From CBDUMN01 sp965368335 (GTDB lineage: Bacteria > Pseudomonadota > Alphaproteobacteria > Rhodospirillales > JAPHRK01), in contig CBDUMN010000004.1 of assembly GCA_965368335.1 (NCBI GenBank), positions 1 through 64,000 of the forward strand: a stretch of DNA of 64,000 nucleotides, read 5' to 3'. Under the pieces are notes generated by a model. The model had not been told where the DNA came from. It made no database searches and saw only the letters and a list, made by a program, of their open reading frames with translations. Positions 53,383 to 62,625 of the stretch are shown here, piece by piece. Positions within the stretch are counted from its first letter, which is position 1. Every line of letters starts with the position of its first letter. Position numbers and translations under genes: made by a program.

Positions 53383-54327
53383 ATGGACCCCAAACTGAAA
53401 AAGCTTATCGGTTTAATTGCGCTCAAGATCGTACTGGTTGCCCTGATCGTTGTCGGCGTGACCTACTCGGTCATGGGCGCCGAGCGCAAGACCGGACCAT
53501 TGGTCTCCGTCGATTGGGTCAAAGAAAACCTTAACAAGGAAGGTCTCATTTTCCTCGATGTGCGTAGTAAGCAAGACTACGCAACTTTCCATGTACCCGG
53601 CGCTATCCATACCGACTACGGACGCGACGGCTGGCGGGTGAAGAAGGGCGCCGTCAGGGGGATGATGCCCGAGCCGGAAAAGGCGGCCAAACTGATAGGC
53701 CTGCTCGGCATCGGAAACGATGATCACGTCGTCATTGTCGCCAATGGCTACGGCGCAGGAGATATGGGCGTCTCCACCCGGATTTACTGGACCTTCAAAG
53801 TCTTGGGACACGACGCCGTATCGATACTCGACGGTGGCATGTCGGCCTATATGCGCAACCGAAAAAATCCACTCACCGATTCCCGCAAGAAGCTGCCGGA
53901 AAAAGAGTTCAAATTCACCCTGCGCGAGGAGTTATTGGCGACCCGCGAAGAGGTGATCGAGGCCATTGAAAACGGCACTCCGCTGATCGACGCACGGGCC
54001 GACAGCTTTTATCTCGGCATTAACAAGTCTGGATCGGTCCAAACCGCCGGCACATTACCCGGCGCAACGAACCTCCCCATCGACTGGATGGTTGAGCGTG
54101 GCGGCTTTTTCCGTACACCCGAGCATCAAAAAGTTCTGTTCGCCACGGCCAATACGCCAACCAGCGGCAAGGCCATCGCCTTTTGCAATACAGGGCATCA
54201 GGCCAGCGTTACCTGGTTCGTCGGGCACGAGCTTCTGGGCAACAAGGATTTGAGCCTCTACGACGGCTCCATGGCAGACTGGACCCAAAACAAGGCCGCT
54301 CCGGTCGACAAGAAAATCAAATTCTAG
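53383..54327 (+). CDS. Membrane-anchored rhodanese with two domains
   Basis: 314 residues. One membrane helix at about 8-28 puts two rhodanese domains outside the cytoplasm. The first (about 40-165: FLDVRSKQDYATFHVPGA, VIVANGYGAGDMGVS) has Gly-Ala-Gly where the active Cys should be. The second has the active-site loop FCNTGHQA with Cys268. It should transfer sulfane sulfur, consistent with the sulfur-oxidising lifestyle; thiosulfate or mercaptopyruvate are both possible donors. Stop overlaps the next, convergent gene in CTAG. Confidence 0.87.
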   Translation: MDPKLKKLIGLIALKIVLVALIVVGVTYSVMGAERKTGPLVSVDWVKENLNKEGLIFLDVRSKQDYATFHVPGAIHTDYGRDGWRVKKGAVRGMMPEPEKAAKLIGLLGIGNDDHVVIVANGYGAGDMGVSTRIYWTFKVLGHDAVSILDGGMSAYMRNRKNPLTDSRKKLPEKEFKFTLREELLATREEVIEAIENGTPLIDARADSFYLGINKSGSVQTAGTLPGATNLPIDWMVERGGFFRTPEHQKVLFATANTPTSGKAIAFCNTGHQASVTWFVGHELLGNKDLSLYDGSMADWTQNKAAPVDKKIKF

Positions 54328-55598
54328 TCGACCTTTCCCTCGGCGATCACCGAAGTCAGAGTCGCATTGGTGAAGTTTGTCCGGCTGGTCTTGGCGTGCA
54401 TGAGGTTGGCATTGGTTAGATCAGCAGAAGAAAAGTCGGCCTTGATCAGATTGGCCCGGCTGAAGTTGGCGTCGGCGAAATTACTCGGCCAGTTCTTATT
54501 TGCCGATTCTCCGCTACGGGTCAGTATCTCCTGAGGGCCCGCTTGCCCATTCCTCAAGTTGGTCCCCTCAAAATCACAGCCTTTGAAAGTACCACCGCAC
54601 ATGACGCAGCCCATCAGGTTCGCTTTGGTGAATTTCGCTCCGGTGCAATCGGCCATGGTCATTTCCATACCCGCCAGATTGGCTCCCGTGAAATCGACAT
54701 CTTTGAGCGTCGCCCCACTCAAGTTAAACCCACGAAAATCCACGTAGCTGAAGTCGTTGCCATCCAGCACCGCCCGCTCTCCCGATACGCCAAAGGACGA
54801 AACCCAAAGAGCGTGTTCACGCAGAACATGCCGAATATCCACATCCAGTTCGGCCAGCTCGCGCACAACACGAGCCCCCTTTAGCTTGGCTAAAGAAAGG
54901 TCAACACCTTCAAGGCCGCAGGCCGCCAGATTGGTGTTCTCAAAATTGGCCCCCCTGACGTCCGCACCGGCCAGATTAGTACCGCAAAGATCAACATTGG
55001 CGAGATTGGCTTCGGAAAGATTGGCGCCGCTTAAATCCACATCGGTCAGGTTCGACTCGCTTAAATCTGCTCCGCGCAGAACCGCCCCTTGCAAAGAAGC
55101 CCCCGTCAGATCGGTCTGAATAATGGTCGCCTGAGAAAGTCGCGCCCCAACCAGTTGCACCCCCGTCAGATCGGCCAGTTCGCGGCCTTGCGGGTCATGG
55201 CTATGGGTTAGGATGCGTAGTTCCGTATCTTCACTGACGGCCAGGGTGCCGTCACGCAGATCCGTGTTTTCAAGGTTCGCATGATCAAGAATGGCCCCCC
55301 GCAAATAGGTGCCGCGCAAGTCACACCCCGAGAGGTTAGATTCGGAAAGATTGGCATCGCAAAAATCAGCGGCGAAAAGATCCGCCTCGCGAAAATCAGC
55401 CCGAATGAGAATACTGTCGCAGAGATTGGCGCCAACCAGCTTGGCCTTGCGCAGATCAGCGCGTGTCAGGTTGTAGCCTGCAAGGTTGGCCATGGTCAGA
55501 TCGGCCAGACAACCGCCCCGTTCGGCCAACCATTCCCGGTGCTCAGCTAAAACCTTGGCAAACTCAGCAGGTGAAATATTTTTCCGTCTCGGCAGCAT
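54324..55598 (-). CDS. Pentapeptide repeat protein
   Basis: 424 residues. After an N-terminal helix (AEFAKVLAEHREWLAERGG) almost the entire chain is A(D/N)LXX-type pentapeptides (for example LSESNLSGCDLRGTYLRGA), broken near residues 145-150 (ELRILTHSHDPQGRELA) and around 270-290 into three coils. Such proteins form right-handed quadrilateral helices; some protect DNA gyrase. The N-terminal helix suggests a cytoplasmic adaptor. Function unknown. Confidence 0.9.
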   Translation of the reverse strand: MLPRRKNISPAEFAKVLAEHREWLAERGGCLADLTMANLAGYNLTRADLRKAKLVGANLCDSILIRADFREADLFAADFCDANLSESNLSGCDLRGTYLRGAILDHANLENTDLRDGTLAVSEDTELRILTHSHDPQGRELADLTGVQLVGARLSQATIIQTDLTGASLQGAVLRGADLSESNLTDVDLSGANLSEANLANVDLCGTNLAGADVRGANFENTNLAACGLEGVDLSLAKLKGARVVRELAELDVDIRHVLREHALWVSSFGVSGERAVLDGNDFSYVDFRGFNLSGATLKDVDFTGANLAGMEMTMADCTGAKFTKANLMGCVMCGGTFKGCDFEGTNLRNGQAGPQEILTRSGESANKNWPSNFADANFSRANLIKADFSSADLTNANLMHAKTSRTNFTNATLTSVIAEGKVD

Positions 55599-55941
55599 TC
55601 ACGCTCTTTATTGTTTTAAAGCGCGTCCGAGGCCCACCCCCTACCGCGCAAACGAGATCGTCCACAGACATTACGCGGACACACTCCTACCGCCGGGCAG
55701 GATAGACGAAAGAGTTTGGCTTGTAGACCGTAAAATCAATCAGCCAGGCAAGGTCTTGTAGAAAGCCTTGAACTTATCTCTATCTTTCGTTCTTTCAAAA
55801 AATATTTCGACGTCTTTCTGTCGTAAGCCGTCACTCAAACCAACATTGAGAACCGCCTTCCCCAAGCAACTATTACGCAACCAAGGGATCATTAATTTTC
55901 AGAAAAAAACACGAATGAACACCCTGGGATGAAAAACTCCA
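55599..55941. other. Intergenic region without a recognised gene
   Basis: 343 bases between the start of the pentapeptide gene and the end of the sensor kinase gene, both minus strand. No conserved ORF, RNA gene or hairpin terminator was seen. The promoter of the pentapeptide gene should be in its left part. Confidence 0.4.
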
Positions 55942-57402
55942 TTACCGCGCAATCGGCATGCGAACAATCACCCGAAGGCCACCTTCAGCACGGTTCTTGA
56001 GAACGATCTCACCGCCATGAGCGGTCACCACGGAACGAACTACCGAAAGCCCCAGTCCGGTCCCTCCCGTTTCCCGGTTGCGTGAGGTTTCGACACGGTA
56101 GAAAGGGTCGAAAACCTTGACCAAATGATTCTCCGGAATACCCGGACCATCATCATCCACCGTGATCGTCACCCACCCCTCAGCTTCATTAAGCGAAACC
56201 CTCGCACGCTTACCGTATTTGACAGCATTGATCATCAGATTTGAAAGCGCGCGTTTCAGGGCGACCGGGCGGCCCTGAAACGGCATGCTATCCGGGCCTG
56301 TATAGGCGATATCGTCACCGGCTTCGGCCATATCTTCAGTTAGCGCGGTAACCAAAGCAGCCAGATCGACACGACGGCTCTCCTCGCTGGCCACGTCTTC
56401 CTTGGCGAACGCCAGAGTAGCGGCAATCATCGCCTCCATTTCATCGAGATCTTTCAGCATTTTTTCACGCTGTTCATCGTCTTCAACAAATTCAGCACGC
56501 AGTTTCATGCGAGTAATTGGCGTACGCAGATCGTGAGAGACGGCCGCCAACATTCGCGTCCTATCTTCAATGAAGGTTCGCAAACGACGCTGCATTTCAT
56601 TGAAAGCGCGAGCCCCGCGCCGCACTTCACGCGGCCCTTTGGTTTCATCGAGCGGTGGGGCATTAACGTCCCGTCCCAATCGCTCAGCGGCTTCGGTAAA
56701 AATGCGGATCGGCTTACCAACACGCCCAACAATCAAAACCGTGACGACCAGCACTAACAGCATGGAAAATAAAAAGCCAACAGGCAGGCGGGGGTTCCAC
56801 CCCATAGATCGCGGATCGAACGGCGTCGCCACATTGACCCATTGGCCGGGCGCTAGCTCCGCCGAAACGACGAGAAAATGGGTTGGCGCCTCCCACCCGG
56901 AATACCGAGGGCCTAAGCCATCTCTAGGGCGGTCGTCGGGATGCATATGATGCATCCCGCCACGCCGCCAGCCGGGCCGACGGGCGAAACGAGGAACTTC
57001 ATCCACATCGAACAGTCCAAAATAAACCTCGGCAATCCCAAGGTTGCTCATCTCCGCTTCCAATACTTTGCGAAAATTGGAAACCACGCCAAAAGGCGGT
57101 GTAAATCCGTCTTTCATCGGAATTTCAGCCAACCAGACACGACGGAAACGTCCTTGCAAGGTTGGAGCGATTTCCGCTCTTGCCGCTGGATCCGCCCCAG
57201 CCAAAACACCGACAGGAAAAGCCATCCGTTCAATCACCCGGGCGATAATCGCCTGCGTCTCCGCGTCATGGCGATCTTTCATATGCCAAGCGAAAACAAT
57301 AAGGTTGGACAGCACGACTGCGACAATTAGAACAAGGATCGTTCTGGCGATCATGCTTTGCGGCATCCAGCGTCCACAACGCTCTTTCCAGCTTCTAGCC
57401 AT
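55942..57402 (-). CDS. Membrane sensor histidine kinase, Cpx/EnvZ-like
   Basis: 486 residues. Membrane helices about 18-40 and 208-226 flank a periplasmic domain containing an unusual His/Met-rich patch MHHMH at residues 150-154 in a Gly/Arg-rich loop. Then HAMP, H-box MLAAVSHDLRTPITRM with His290, and ATP boxes DDDGPGIP and GGTGLGLSVV. It overlaps the response regulator gene by eight bases. The His/Met patch suggests metal or envelope stress as the signal, but this is inference. Confidence 0.92.
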   Translation of the reverse strand: MARSWKERCGRWMPQSMIARTILVLIVAVVLSNLIVFAWHMKDRHDAETQAIIARVIERMAFPVGVLAGADPAARAEIAPTLQGRFRRVWLAEIPMKDGFTPPFGVVSNFRKVLEAEMSNLGIAEVYFGLFDVDEVPRFARRPGWRRGGMHHMHPDDRPRDGLGPRYSGWEAPTHFLVVSAELAPGQWVNVATPFDPRSMGWNPRLPVGFLFSMLLVLVVTVLIVGRVGKPIRIFTEAAERLGRDVNAPPLDETKGPREVRRGARAFNEMQRRLRTFIEDRTRMLAAVSHDLRTPITRMKLRAEFVEDDEQREKMLKDLDEMEAMIAATLAFAKEDVASEESRRVDLAALVTALTEDMAEAGDDIAYTGPDSMPFQGRPVALKRALSNLMINAVKYGKRARVSLNEAEGWVTITVDDDGPGIPENHLVKVFDPFYRVETSRNRETGGTGLGLSVVRSVVTAHGGEIVLKNRAEGGLRVIVRMPIAR

Positions 57403-58132
57403 GGTGGACGCCTGCTTTTTCGACCTTGACCGTCAGCATATAACCGCCACCTCGGACGGTTTTGATCAGTTGCGGTTCTTTAGGATCGACTTCAATTTTC
57501 TTACGTAACCGACTAACCTGAACATCGATGCTGCGGTCGAACGGCACAGCATCACGACCACGCGCAAGATCAAGCAATTGATCACGGCTCAAGACCCGCT
57601 GGGGATGTTCGAGAAAAGCCAATAGAAGGTCGAATTCACCGGTGCTCATGGGCATCATCATGCCGCTCTCTCCGGTCAACTCACGCCTGCTCGCATCCAG
57701 GCTCCATCCGGCGAATTGGTAAAGCTCCGTCGCCGACTTGACTTCCCGTAGCGCCGGAACGGCCCCACTCCGCCGAAGCACTGCCTTGATACGAGCCAGT
57801 AGTTCACGCGGATTGAACGGTTTGGCCAAATAATCATCCGCACCCATCTCCAAACCGACAATCCGGTCCGTTTCTTCACCCATTGCGGTGAGCATGATAA
57901 CCGGCAGTTGGGAGTCGGCGCGCAAATTGCGACAAAGGGTCAAGCCGTCCTCCCCCGGCATCATCAGATCGAGCACCACAAGATCGATCCGCGAGTCTTC
58001 GAGCACCTTCTTCATTTCCCGCCCTTCGGCCGCCGTTGTCACACGGTAGCCGTGCTTAACCAGGAACTTATCGAGAAGGTCCCGAATTTCACGATCATCA
58101 TCAACAATGAGTATATGCGCATTCTTTTCCAT
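57395..58132 (-). CDS. OmpR-family response regulator
   Basis: 245 residues from ATG 58132; GTG 58141 is a possible alternative. Receiver (about 5-120) with Asp11-Asp12, phospho-Asp55 (VVLDLMMPGEDG) and Lys in DYLAKPFNPREL, and a winged-helix C-terminal domain (about 145-240) with LSRDQLLDLARGRDAVPFDRSIDVQVSR split into its helices. Cognate kinase is the overlapping next gene. Divergent from the Gly-rich exported protein. Confidence 0.93.
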   Translation of the reverse strand: MEKNAHILIVDDDREIRDLLDKFLVKHGYRVTTAAEGREMKKVLEDSRIDLVVLDLMMPGEDGLTLCRNLRADSQLPVIMLTAMGEETDRIVGLEMGADDYLAKPFNPRELLARIKAVLRRSGAVPALREVKSATELYQFAGWSLDASRRELTGESGMMMPMSTGEFDLLLAFLEHPQRVLSRDQLLDLARGRDAVPFDRSIDVQVSRLRKKIEVDPKEPQLIKTVRGGGYMLTVKVEKAGVHHG

Positions 58133-58177
58133 ACCCGCCACTATACCCCTGAACGTTTTGATTTTGGGGAGATTTTG

Positions 58178-58194
58178 GTAACGCCTCGTAACGC
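58178..58194. promoter_or_regulatory. CpxR-box-like direct repeat between divergent operons
   Basis: GTAAC-N5-GTAAC (58178-58192) has the GTAAA-N5-GTAAA architecture of CpxR sites, with a ten-base period suited to an OmpR-family dimer. It lies between the response regulator gene and the exported Gly-rich protein gene, so it could regulate either or both. Confidence 0.5.
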
Positions 58195-58310
58195 TCCCGG
58201 CAATTGAAACAAACAGTTACAAAAAACCCCATAAACCGACACATCCAGGTTACCGGCAAGCGCGACAATACCCTCACGACAAGCAGACAACTCAAACCCA
58301 GGAGGGAGTC

Positions 58311-58781
58311 ATGAGAACCACCAAAACCCTTTATACATCGCTTGCAGCCGCTGCTATTGCGGCGGTCATCGCGATCCCGGCGTTTGCACAGAACGCCACC
58401 TCTACCGACACGGACAACACTTGGACCTGCCCGCGTTATGAAGAAATGCAGAAACGTGGCTACGGTCCCGGTTACGGCATGGGCTACGGTATGCGCGGCA
58501 ACGGCCCTCGGTTCGGCCATCATCGCGGCTATGGACAAGGCTTCGGTATGGGCCTCATGGGCGGCGGCCAATGGAATACCGACAAAGATCTTTCCGTTGA
58601 ACAGGTGAAAGACATCCTGGAAGGCAAGATCGCCATGCACGGCAACGACAACCTCAAGGTCGGCAAGGTCGAAGCCAAAGACGACAACACGGCAATCGCC
58701 GAAATCGTCACCAAAGACGGCTCCTTGGTTCAGACCTTAGAAGTCGATAGAAACACGGGTAGGATGCGTCCCACTAAGTAG
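58311..58781 (+). CDS. Exported Gly/Met/His-rich protein, probable target of the adjacent two-component system
   Basis: 156 residues. Signal peptide (TTKTLYTSLAAAAIAAVIAI, cleavage near FAQ). Residues 42-85 are rich in Gly, Tyr, Met and His (GYGPGYGMGYGMRGNG, then HHRGYGQGFGMGLMGGG). The C-terminal 65 residues form a PepSY-like small domain (LSVEQVKDILEGKIAMHGND, then SLVQTLEVDRNTGRM). The Met/His content suggests metal binding. Ribosome site AGGAGGG precedes the ATG. Confidence 0.75.
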   Translation: MRTTKTLYTSLAAAAIAAVIAIPAFAQNATSTDTDNTWTCPRYEEMQKRGYGPGYGMGYGMRGNGPRFGHHRGYGQGFGMGLMGGGQWNTDKDLSVEQVKDILEGKIAMHGNDNLKVGKVEAKDDNTAIAEIVTKDGSLVQTLEVDRNTGRMRPTK

Positions 58782-58831
58782 CGTCGCAGCTCAAGGCCAG
58801 TAGGGCCTAGCGCTTCCTCCCAATACGAGCG

Positions 58832-58858
58832 GCCGGTCGCCCTCCCGAGGCGACCGGC
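58832..58858 (+). terminator. Hairpin between the exported protein and SHOCT genes
   Basis: GCCGGTCGCC and GGCGACCGGC form a ten-base stem with a seven-base loop. The following sequence has few T residues, so it is more likely an mRNA-stabilising or processing hairpin, or a leaky terminator, than an efficient stop. Confidence 0.5.
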
Positions 58859-58891
58859 TTCTCGCCCCCCCAAAAAAATAGGAGAAAACGA

Positions 58892-59164
58892 ATGTGGTAC
58901 GACTACGGCTACGGTTGGGGCGGTCACCCCCACTTGTTTCATGGTCCCCTTTCCATTTTTCTCATCCTACTATTCATTGCCCTGATCATTTTCGCGTTTC
59001 GTTTTTTTATGCGCGGTCGCAATCGCGACCACTGCCATAGCGAGCAAAGAAAATCAGACTCTCTGACGTTGCTAGAAACTCGCTATGTCCAGGGTGAAAT
59101 TGATCGGGATGAATTTTTGAAAAAGAAATCCGACCTCTTGGATACCCCGCCCCCTTCGACTTAA
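58892..59164 (+). CDS. Small membrane protein with SHOCT domain
   Basis: 90 residues. An aromatic/Gly/His N-terminus (WYDYGYGWGGHPHLFHG) leads to one membrane helix (about 20-42), followed by the cytoplasmic SHOCT segment LLETRYVQGEIDRDEFLKKKSDL. SHOCT proteins oligomerise or bind partners and their roles are mostly unknown. AGGAG lies upstream of the ATG. It probably belongs to the same envelope-stress group as the previous gene. Confidence 0.8.
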   Translation: MWYDYGYGWGGHPHLFHGPLSIFLILLFIALIIFAFRFFMRGRNRDHCHSEQRKSDSLTLLETRYVQGEIDRDEFLKKKSDLLDTPPPST

Positions 59165-59283
59165 CTGGACTGGTCGCTATGGGGCGCCAATCTTTCAACC
59201 TTTATGGCATCCCCAAAATCCCCCTTGATTTAAATTGTTAGATTTCTAATATTAGATCAAACTAATTATCAAGGTGGGGTTCC

Positions 59284-59718
59284 ATGCGCTTTACTAAAAT
59301 CATCCTGGCCGCGGCAATGACGGCGGCCATTTCCATTCCGGCTCAAGCAAAAAGTCTCAGCGACTTGGTCGTTCCGTCTATGGATGCCGAGAACGGCAAA
59401 GCGCTTTTCGTCGAAAAGGGCTGCGTCGCATGCCATTCGGTCAACGGGATCGGCGGTGAAATCGGCCCACGGCTCGACAGTCGTTTTACCCTGCGCAACG
59501 CCACCAACCTTTTCGATTTCGGCGCACGCATGTGGACCCATGCGGAATCGATGATCGAAGTGCAAAAAGCGACCATCGGCGGGCAGATTGACCTAACCGG
59601 TCAGGAATTAGCCAATATCACCGCCTTCGCTTATGACGAAAAGGCTCAAAAGACCTTCTCGAAAAGCGACATTTCCGATGAAGTCCAACGGCTAATCAAC
59701 ATAGCCAACGGCTACTGA
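59284..59718 (+). CDS. Exported monoheme cytochrome c
   Basis: 144 residues with a signal peptide (MRFTKIILAAAMTAA, cleavage near AQA). Class I type heme site CVACH in FVEKGCVACHSVNGIGGEIGP; the likely sixth ligand is a Met in ARMWTHAESMIE. No membrane anchor, so a soluble periplasmic electron carrier. Upstream is an AT-rich 60-base stretch with the small palindrome TTAGATTTCTAA (59238-59249). Followed by a terminator. Confidence 0.92.
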   Translation: MRFTKIILAAAMTAAISIPAQAKSLSDLVVPSMDAENGKALFVEKGCVACHSVNGIGGEIGPRLDSRFTLRNATNLFDFGARMWTHAESMIEVQKATIGGQIDLTGQELANITAFAYDEKAQKTFSKSDISDEVQRLINIANGY

Positions 59719-59744
59719 CTCCAATCTACTACACAATTATTCCG

Positions 59745-59790
59745 ACGGAGCGCAACTTACCGTAGTGGGCTGCGCTCCGTTTGTTTTCTT
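59745..59790 (+). terminator. Rho-independent terminator of the cytochrome gene
   Basis: ACGGAGCGCA and TGCGCTCCGT form a ten-base stem around a 16-base loop and are followed by TTGTTTTCTT. It starts 27 bases after the stop. Confidence 0.8.
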
Positions 59791-59915
59791 GCCTCTTGTT
59801 TCTTTTGAAACAATCGTCGATCTGGAATTGCCTTACTCAATCAAAGATTTATAATCCGTCCTGAAAAAGAACATATAAAAACTTTAATAGACGACAACAG
59901 GACGCTCCCCTCACC

Positions 59916-61775
59916 ATGCCGAAGGATAATACGGCCAGACAAACAACGGCTATTGCCCACTTAGTTGCAACCCTGCTTGCCATATGTGCCGTTGAATTTC
60001 TCACCATGATGACCCTGCCTTCCCTGGGGTTTGAAAATAGATGGGCCGAGGCTTTCTTCAACGTCGCAATCCTGATGATTGTCGTCTTAGGGGTAAATTT
60101 TTTCCTTCTCTACCGTCCTCTACAAAAGTCGCTGGCGCGAAGCAACGCACTGGAAGAACAGTACCGCGACCTCGCCGAAGTGGGCTCCGACTGGTTTTGG
60201 GAGATGGACCAGAATTTCACTTTTACCTTCATCTCTTCCAATTACGAGCTGGCGACTGGCGGCAAAGCCGAAGATCTTGTCGGACAAAAAAGAACCGATG
60301 TCGGTATAATGCAGGGGAACGAAATAGGCTGGAGAAAACATCTCGCCGATCTTGAAAATCACCGGCCGTTCAAAAATTTCGAATATCAGATTACCGACAG
60401 CGCCGGACAACTTATCTGGTTCAGAACCAGCGGTCGTCCCTTTTTCGATAAAGACGGTTCTTTCTTCGGCTATCGGGGCACCGGCACGGAATGCACCGCT
60501 GAACACAATGCACGAGATGCGGAAAAACGCACCAGGGCGATGTTGTCGGGCATTATGGACCGCTCACTCATCGCCTATCTGGTATTGGAAGCCGTGCGCA
60601 ACCAAAATGGCGCTATCGCAGACTTCAGAGCCCAATACCTGAACCGAAAGGCAGAAAGGTATTTTCGCGCCCCCAAGGATCGCTTCCTCGGAAAACTGGT
60701 TAAAATGCAGCTCCCTGACGTCATCGATGAAGAGTTGTTTCAAATGGCTGTCAGAGCGGTCAAACGGAATGAACCTTTCGATATAGAGAAAGAGTTCACC
60801 TTCCACCGCAAACGCCACTGGTTCAGAGTGCTCGGCGTGAAGCTGAACGATGGGGTGGTGGTCAGCTTCACCGATATCACCCGACGTAAAAAAGCCGAAC
60901 ATGAGCAGAATCTAGCCTCTGCCGTATTCGAAACCTCTACCGAAGCGATGATGATCACCGATACGGAAAATAAAATCGTTTCGGTCAATCCAGCCTTCTG
61001 CCGCCTTACCGGATACAACAGAACCGAGGTTATCGGCCGAGACCCCAAGTTTCTCGGATCGGGTCGTCATAACCGGGCATTCTTCGAGCGCATGTGGGAA
61101 AGCCTCCATACCAATGACCAATGGACGGGAGAGTTATGGAACCGGCGCAAGGACGGCGGCATCATGGTTTCACGCGCCGCTATTTCGGTCATCCGCGACA
61201 AACAGACGGGGAAAATTTCCAACTACGTGGAAGTCTTTGGAGATATCACCTCGCAAAAAAGAGAATCCGAAGCAATCCGACACTTGGCGAACCACGATGC
61301 GCTAACCGGCTTGCCCAACCGCATCCTTCTGGAAGACCGTGTAAAAACAGCGATCGAAAAATCGACCCGCAACAAAAGCCGTCTGGCCATCTTCTATCTC
61401 GACCTTGATCGTTTCAAACCGATCAACGACACGCACGGGCATTTAGTCGGTGACCAAGTTTTACAAAATGTTGCCGAGCGGATGCAGGTTTGTGTCCGCT
61501 CCAGCGACACGGTGGCACGCATCGGGGGCGACGAGTTCATTCTTCTCTGTCTCGATGGCGGTAGCAACGGAGCCTTGAAGGCGCTGGGCGAAAAAATCCG
61601 CGAGGCTCTCCTCAAGCCTTTCCATGTGGGCAATCTTGAGCTGCAACTCGACGCCAGCATCGGCATCGCCATCTACCCCGAGAACGGACAAACCTTTATC
61701 GATCTCGTTTCCCTGGCCGACGACGCCATGTATCAAGCCAAACGAGGCGCTACAAAGGTCATCATCGCCGAATAA
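59916..61775 (+). CDS. Diguanylate cyclase with PAS domains
   Basis: 619 residues. Two membrane helices near 14-32 and 45-65, then three PAS-type modules (about 85-205, 210-325 and 328-450; for example DWFWEMDQNFTFTFIS, ITDTENKIVSVNPAFCRLTG) and a GGDEF domain (about 455-619) with intact GGDEF at 537-541 preceded by RI. No EAL domain, so it should make cyclic di-GMP. The middle PAS module is degenerate. The gene stands alone and converges with the stress-protein gene. Confidence 0.9.
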   Translation: MPKDNTARQTTAIAHLVATLLAICAVEFLTMMTLPSLGFENRWAEAFFNVAILMIVVLGVNFFLLYRPLQKSLARSNALEEQYRDLAEVGSDWFWEMDQNFTFTFISSNYELATGGKAEDLVGQKRTDVGIMQGNEIGWRKHLADLENHRPFKNFEYQITDSAGQLIWFRTSGRPFFDKDGSFFGYRGTGTECTAEHNARDAEKRTRAMLSGIMDRSLIAYLVLEAVRNQNGAIADFRAQYLNRKAERYFRAPKDRFLGKLVKMQLPDVIDEELFQMAVRAVKRNEPFDIEKEFTFHRKRHWFRVLGVKLNDGVVVSFTDITRRKKAEHEQNLASAVFETSTEAMMITDTENKIVSVNPAFCRLTGYNRTEVIGRDPKFLGSGRHNRAFFERMWESLHTNDQWTGELWNRRKDGGIMVSRAAISVIRDKQTGKISNYVEVFGDITSQKRESEAIRHLANHDALTGLPNRILLEDRVKTAIEKSTRNKSRLAIFYLDLDRFKPINDTHGHLVGDQVLQNVAERMQVCVRSSDTVARIGGDEFILLCLDGGSNGALKALGEKIREALLKPFHVGNLELQLDASIGIAIYPENGQTFIDLVSLADDAMYQAKRGATKVIIAE

Positions 61776-61788
61776 GCGCAAACCCCGG

Positions 61789-62625
61789 CTAATGAGCCAT
61801 TAAAACCGGAGCCGTCATATGTTTGAGGATATGATGGGTCACTCCTCCCAAGACCAACTCCCGTAGACGCCGGTGACCATAAGCCCCCATCACCAACATA
61901 GAAGCGCCATCGTCGGCAGCCCTTGAGAGCAGCATATCGCCTGCATCCATATCGTCTGCGACGACATGGTGGGCCTCTGCGTTGATGCCATGGCGAGCCA
62001 GATGAAGGCAGATATCCGCTCCTGGGAATGCATGGTGCCCCTTCGCTGCATCCTGAGGATTAATCGACAGGACATCGACCGCCTTAGCCCGCTCCATGAG
62101 CGGCAAAGCATCGTTCAGAGCTCGGCAGGCTAAGCGGCTACCGTCCCAGGCGACCATGACCCGGCGCGTAATATCCGTGAACCGTCCGGCGTAAGGCACC
62201 ATCAGAACCGGGCGTCCGCAGGACAACACCAGGCGGTCCGGGAGGTCGTCAAGCCCTTCATTGGCGTCATCATGCGGATCGTATTGCCCAAGCACCAACA
62301 AATCCGAATAGCGGGCATTGAGTCTGAGAACCTCGAAAGCCTCTCCCTCAACGGCGCGCCATTCCCCCCGGACCCCGGCCTTGCGCACTATTTCATTGAA
62401 ATCCGCCTTGGCTTTTTCGCGAAGCCCCGTCAACTGGCGTGCCTGTTCCTCCAGAACCCCCTGGCCGATCTGGGCCTGAATAAAGGCCGGAATAACCGGT
62501 CTTTGATAGGCGTAGACACCGGTCACATGGGCATCGCATTCATTGGCCAGCGCCATGACCGTTTCCAGGCGCGTCGCGCAATTCTTGGTATTATCCACAT
62601 GAACGAGAATGTCTTTAAGCGCCAT
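61789..62625 (-). CDS. Universal stress protein, tandem UspA domains
   Basis: 278 residues: domain 1 (1-145) and domain 2 (152-278). The second has the ATP-binding glycine motif GAYGHRRLRELVLGGVTHHI; the first lacks it. ATG 62625 follows AGGAGG at about five bases. Tandem Usp proteins respond to starvation, oxygen limitation or redox change; no specific role can be given. Confidence 0.9.
   Translation of the reverse strand: MALKDILVHVDNTKNCATRLETVMALANECDAHVTGVYAYQRPVIPAFIQAQIGQGVLEEQARQLTGLREKAKADFNEIVRKAGVRGEWRAVEGEAFEVLRLNARYSDLLVLGQYDPHDDANEGLDDLPDRLVLSCGRPVLMVPYAGRFTDITRRVMVAWDGSRLACRALNDALPLMERAKAVDVLSINPQDAAKGHHAFPGADICLHLARHGINAEAHHVVADDMDAGDMLLSRAADDGASMLVMGAYGHRRLRELVLGGVTHHILKHMTAPVLMAH

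Noticed and set aside
59224..59260. FNR box upstream of the cytochrome c gene
   Set aside because: TTGAT is present, but the second half does not match ATCAA at the four-base spacing; the region is simply AT-rich with small palindromes.
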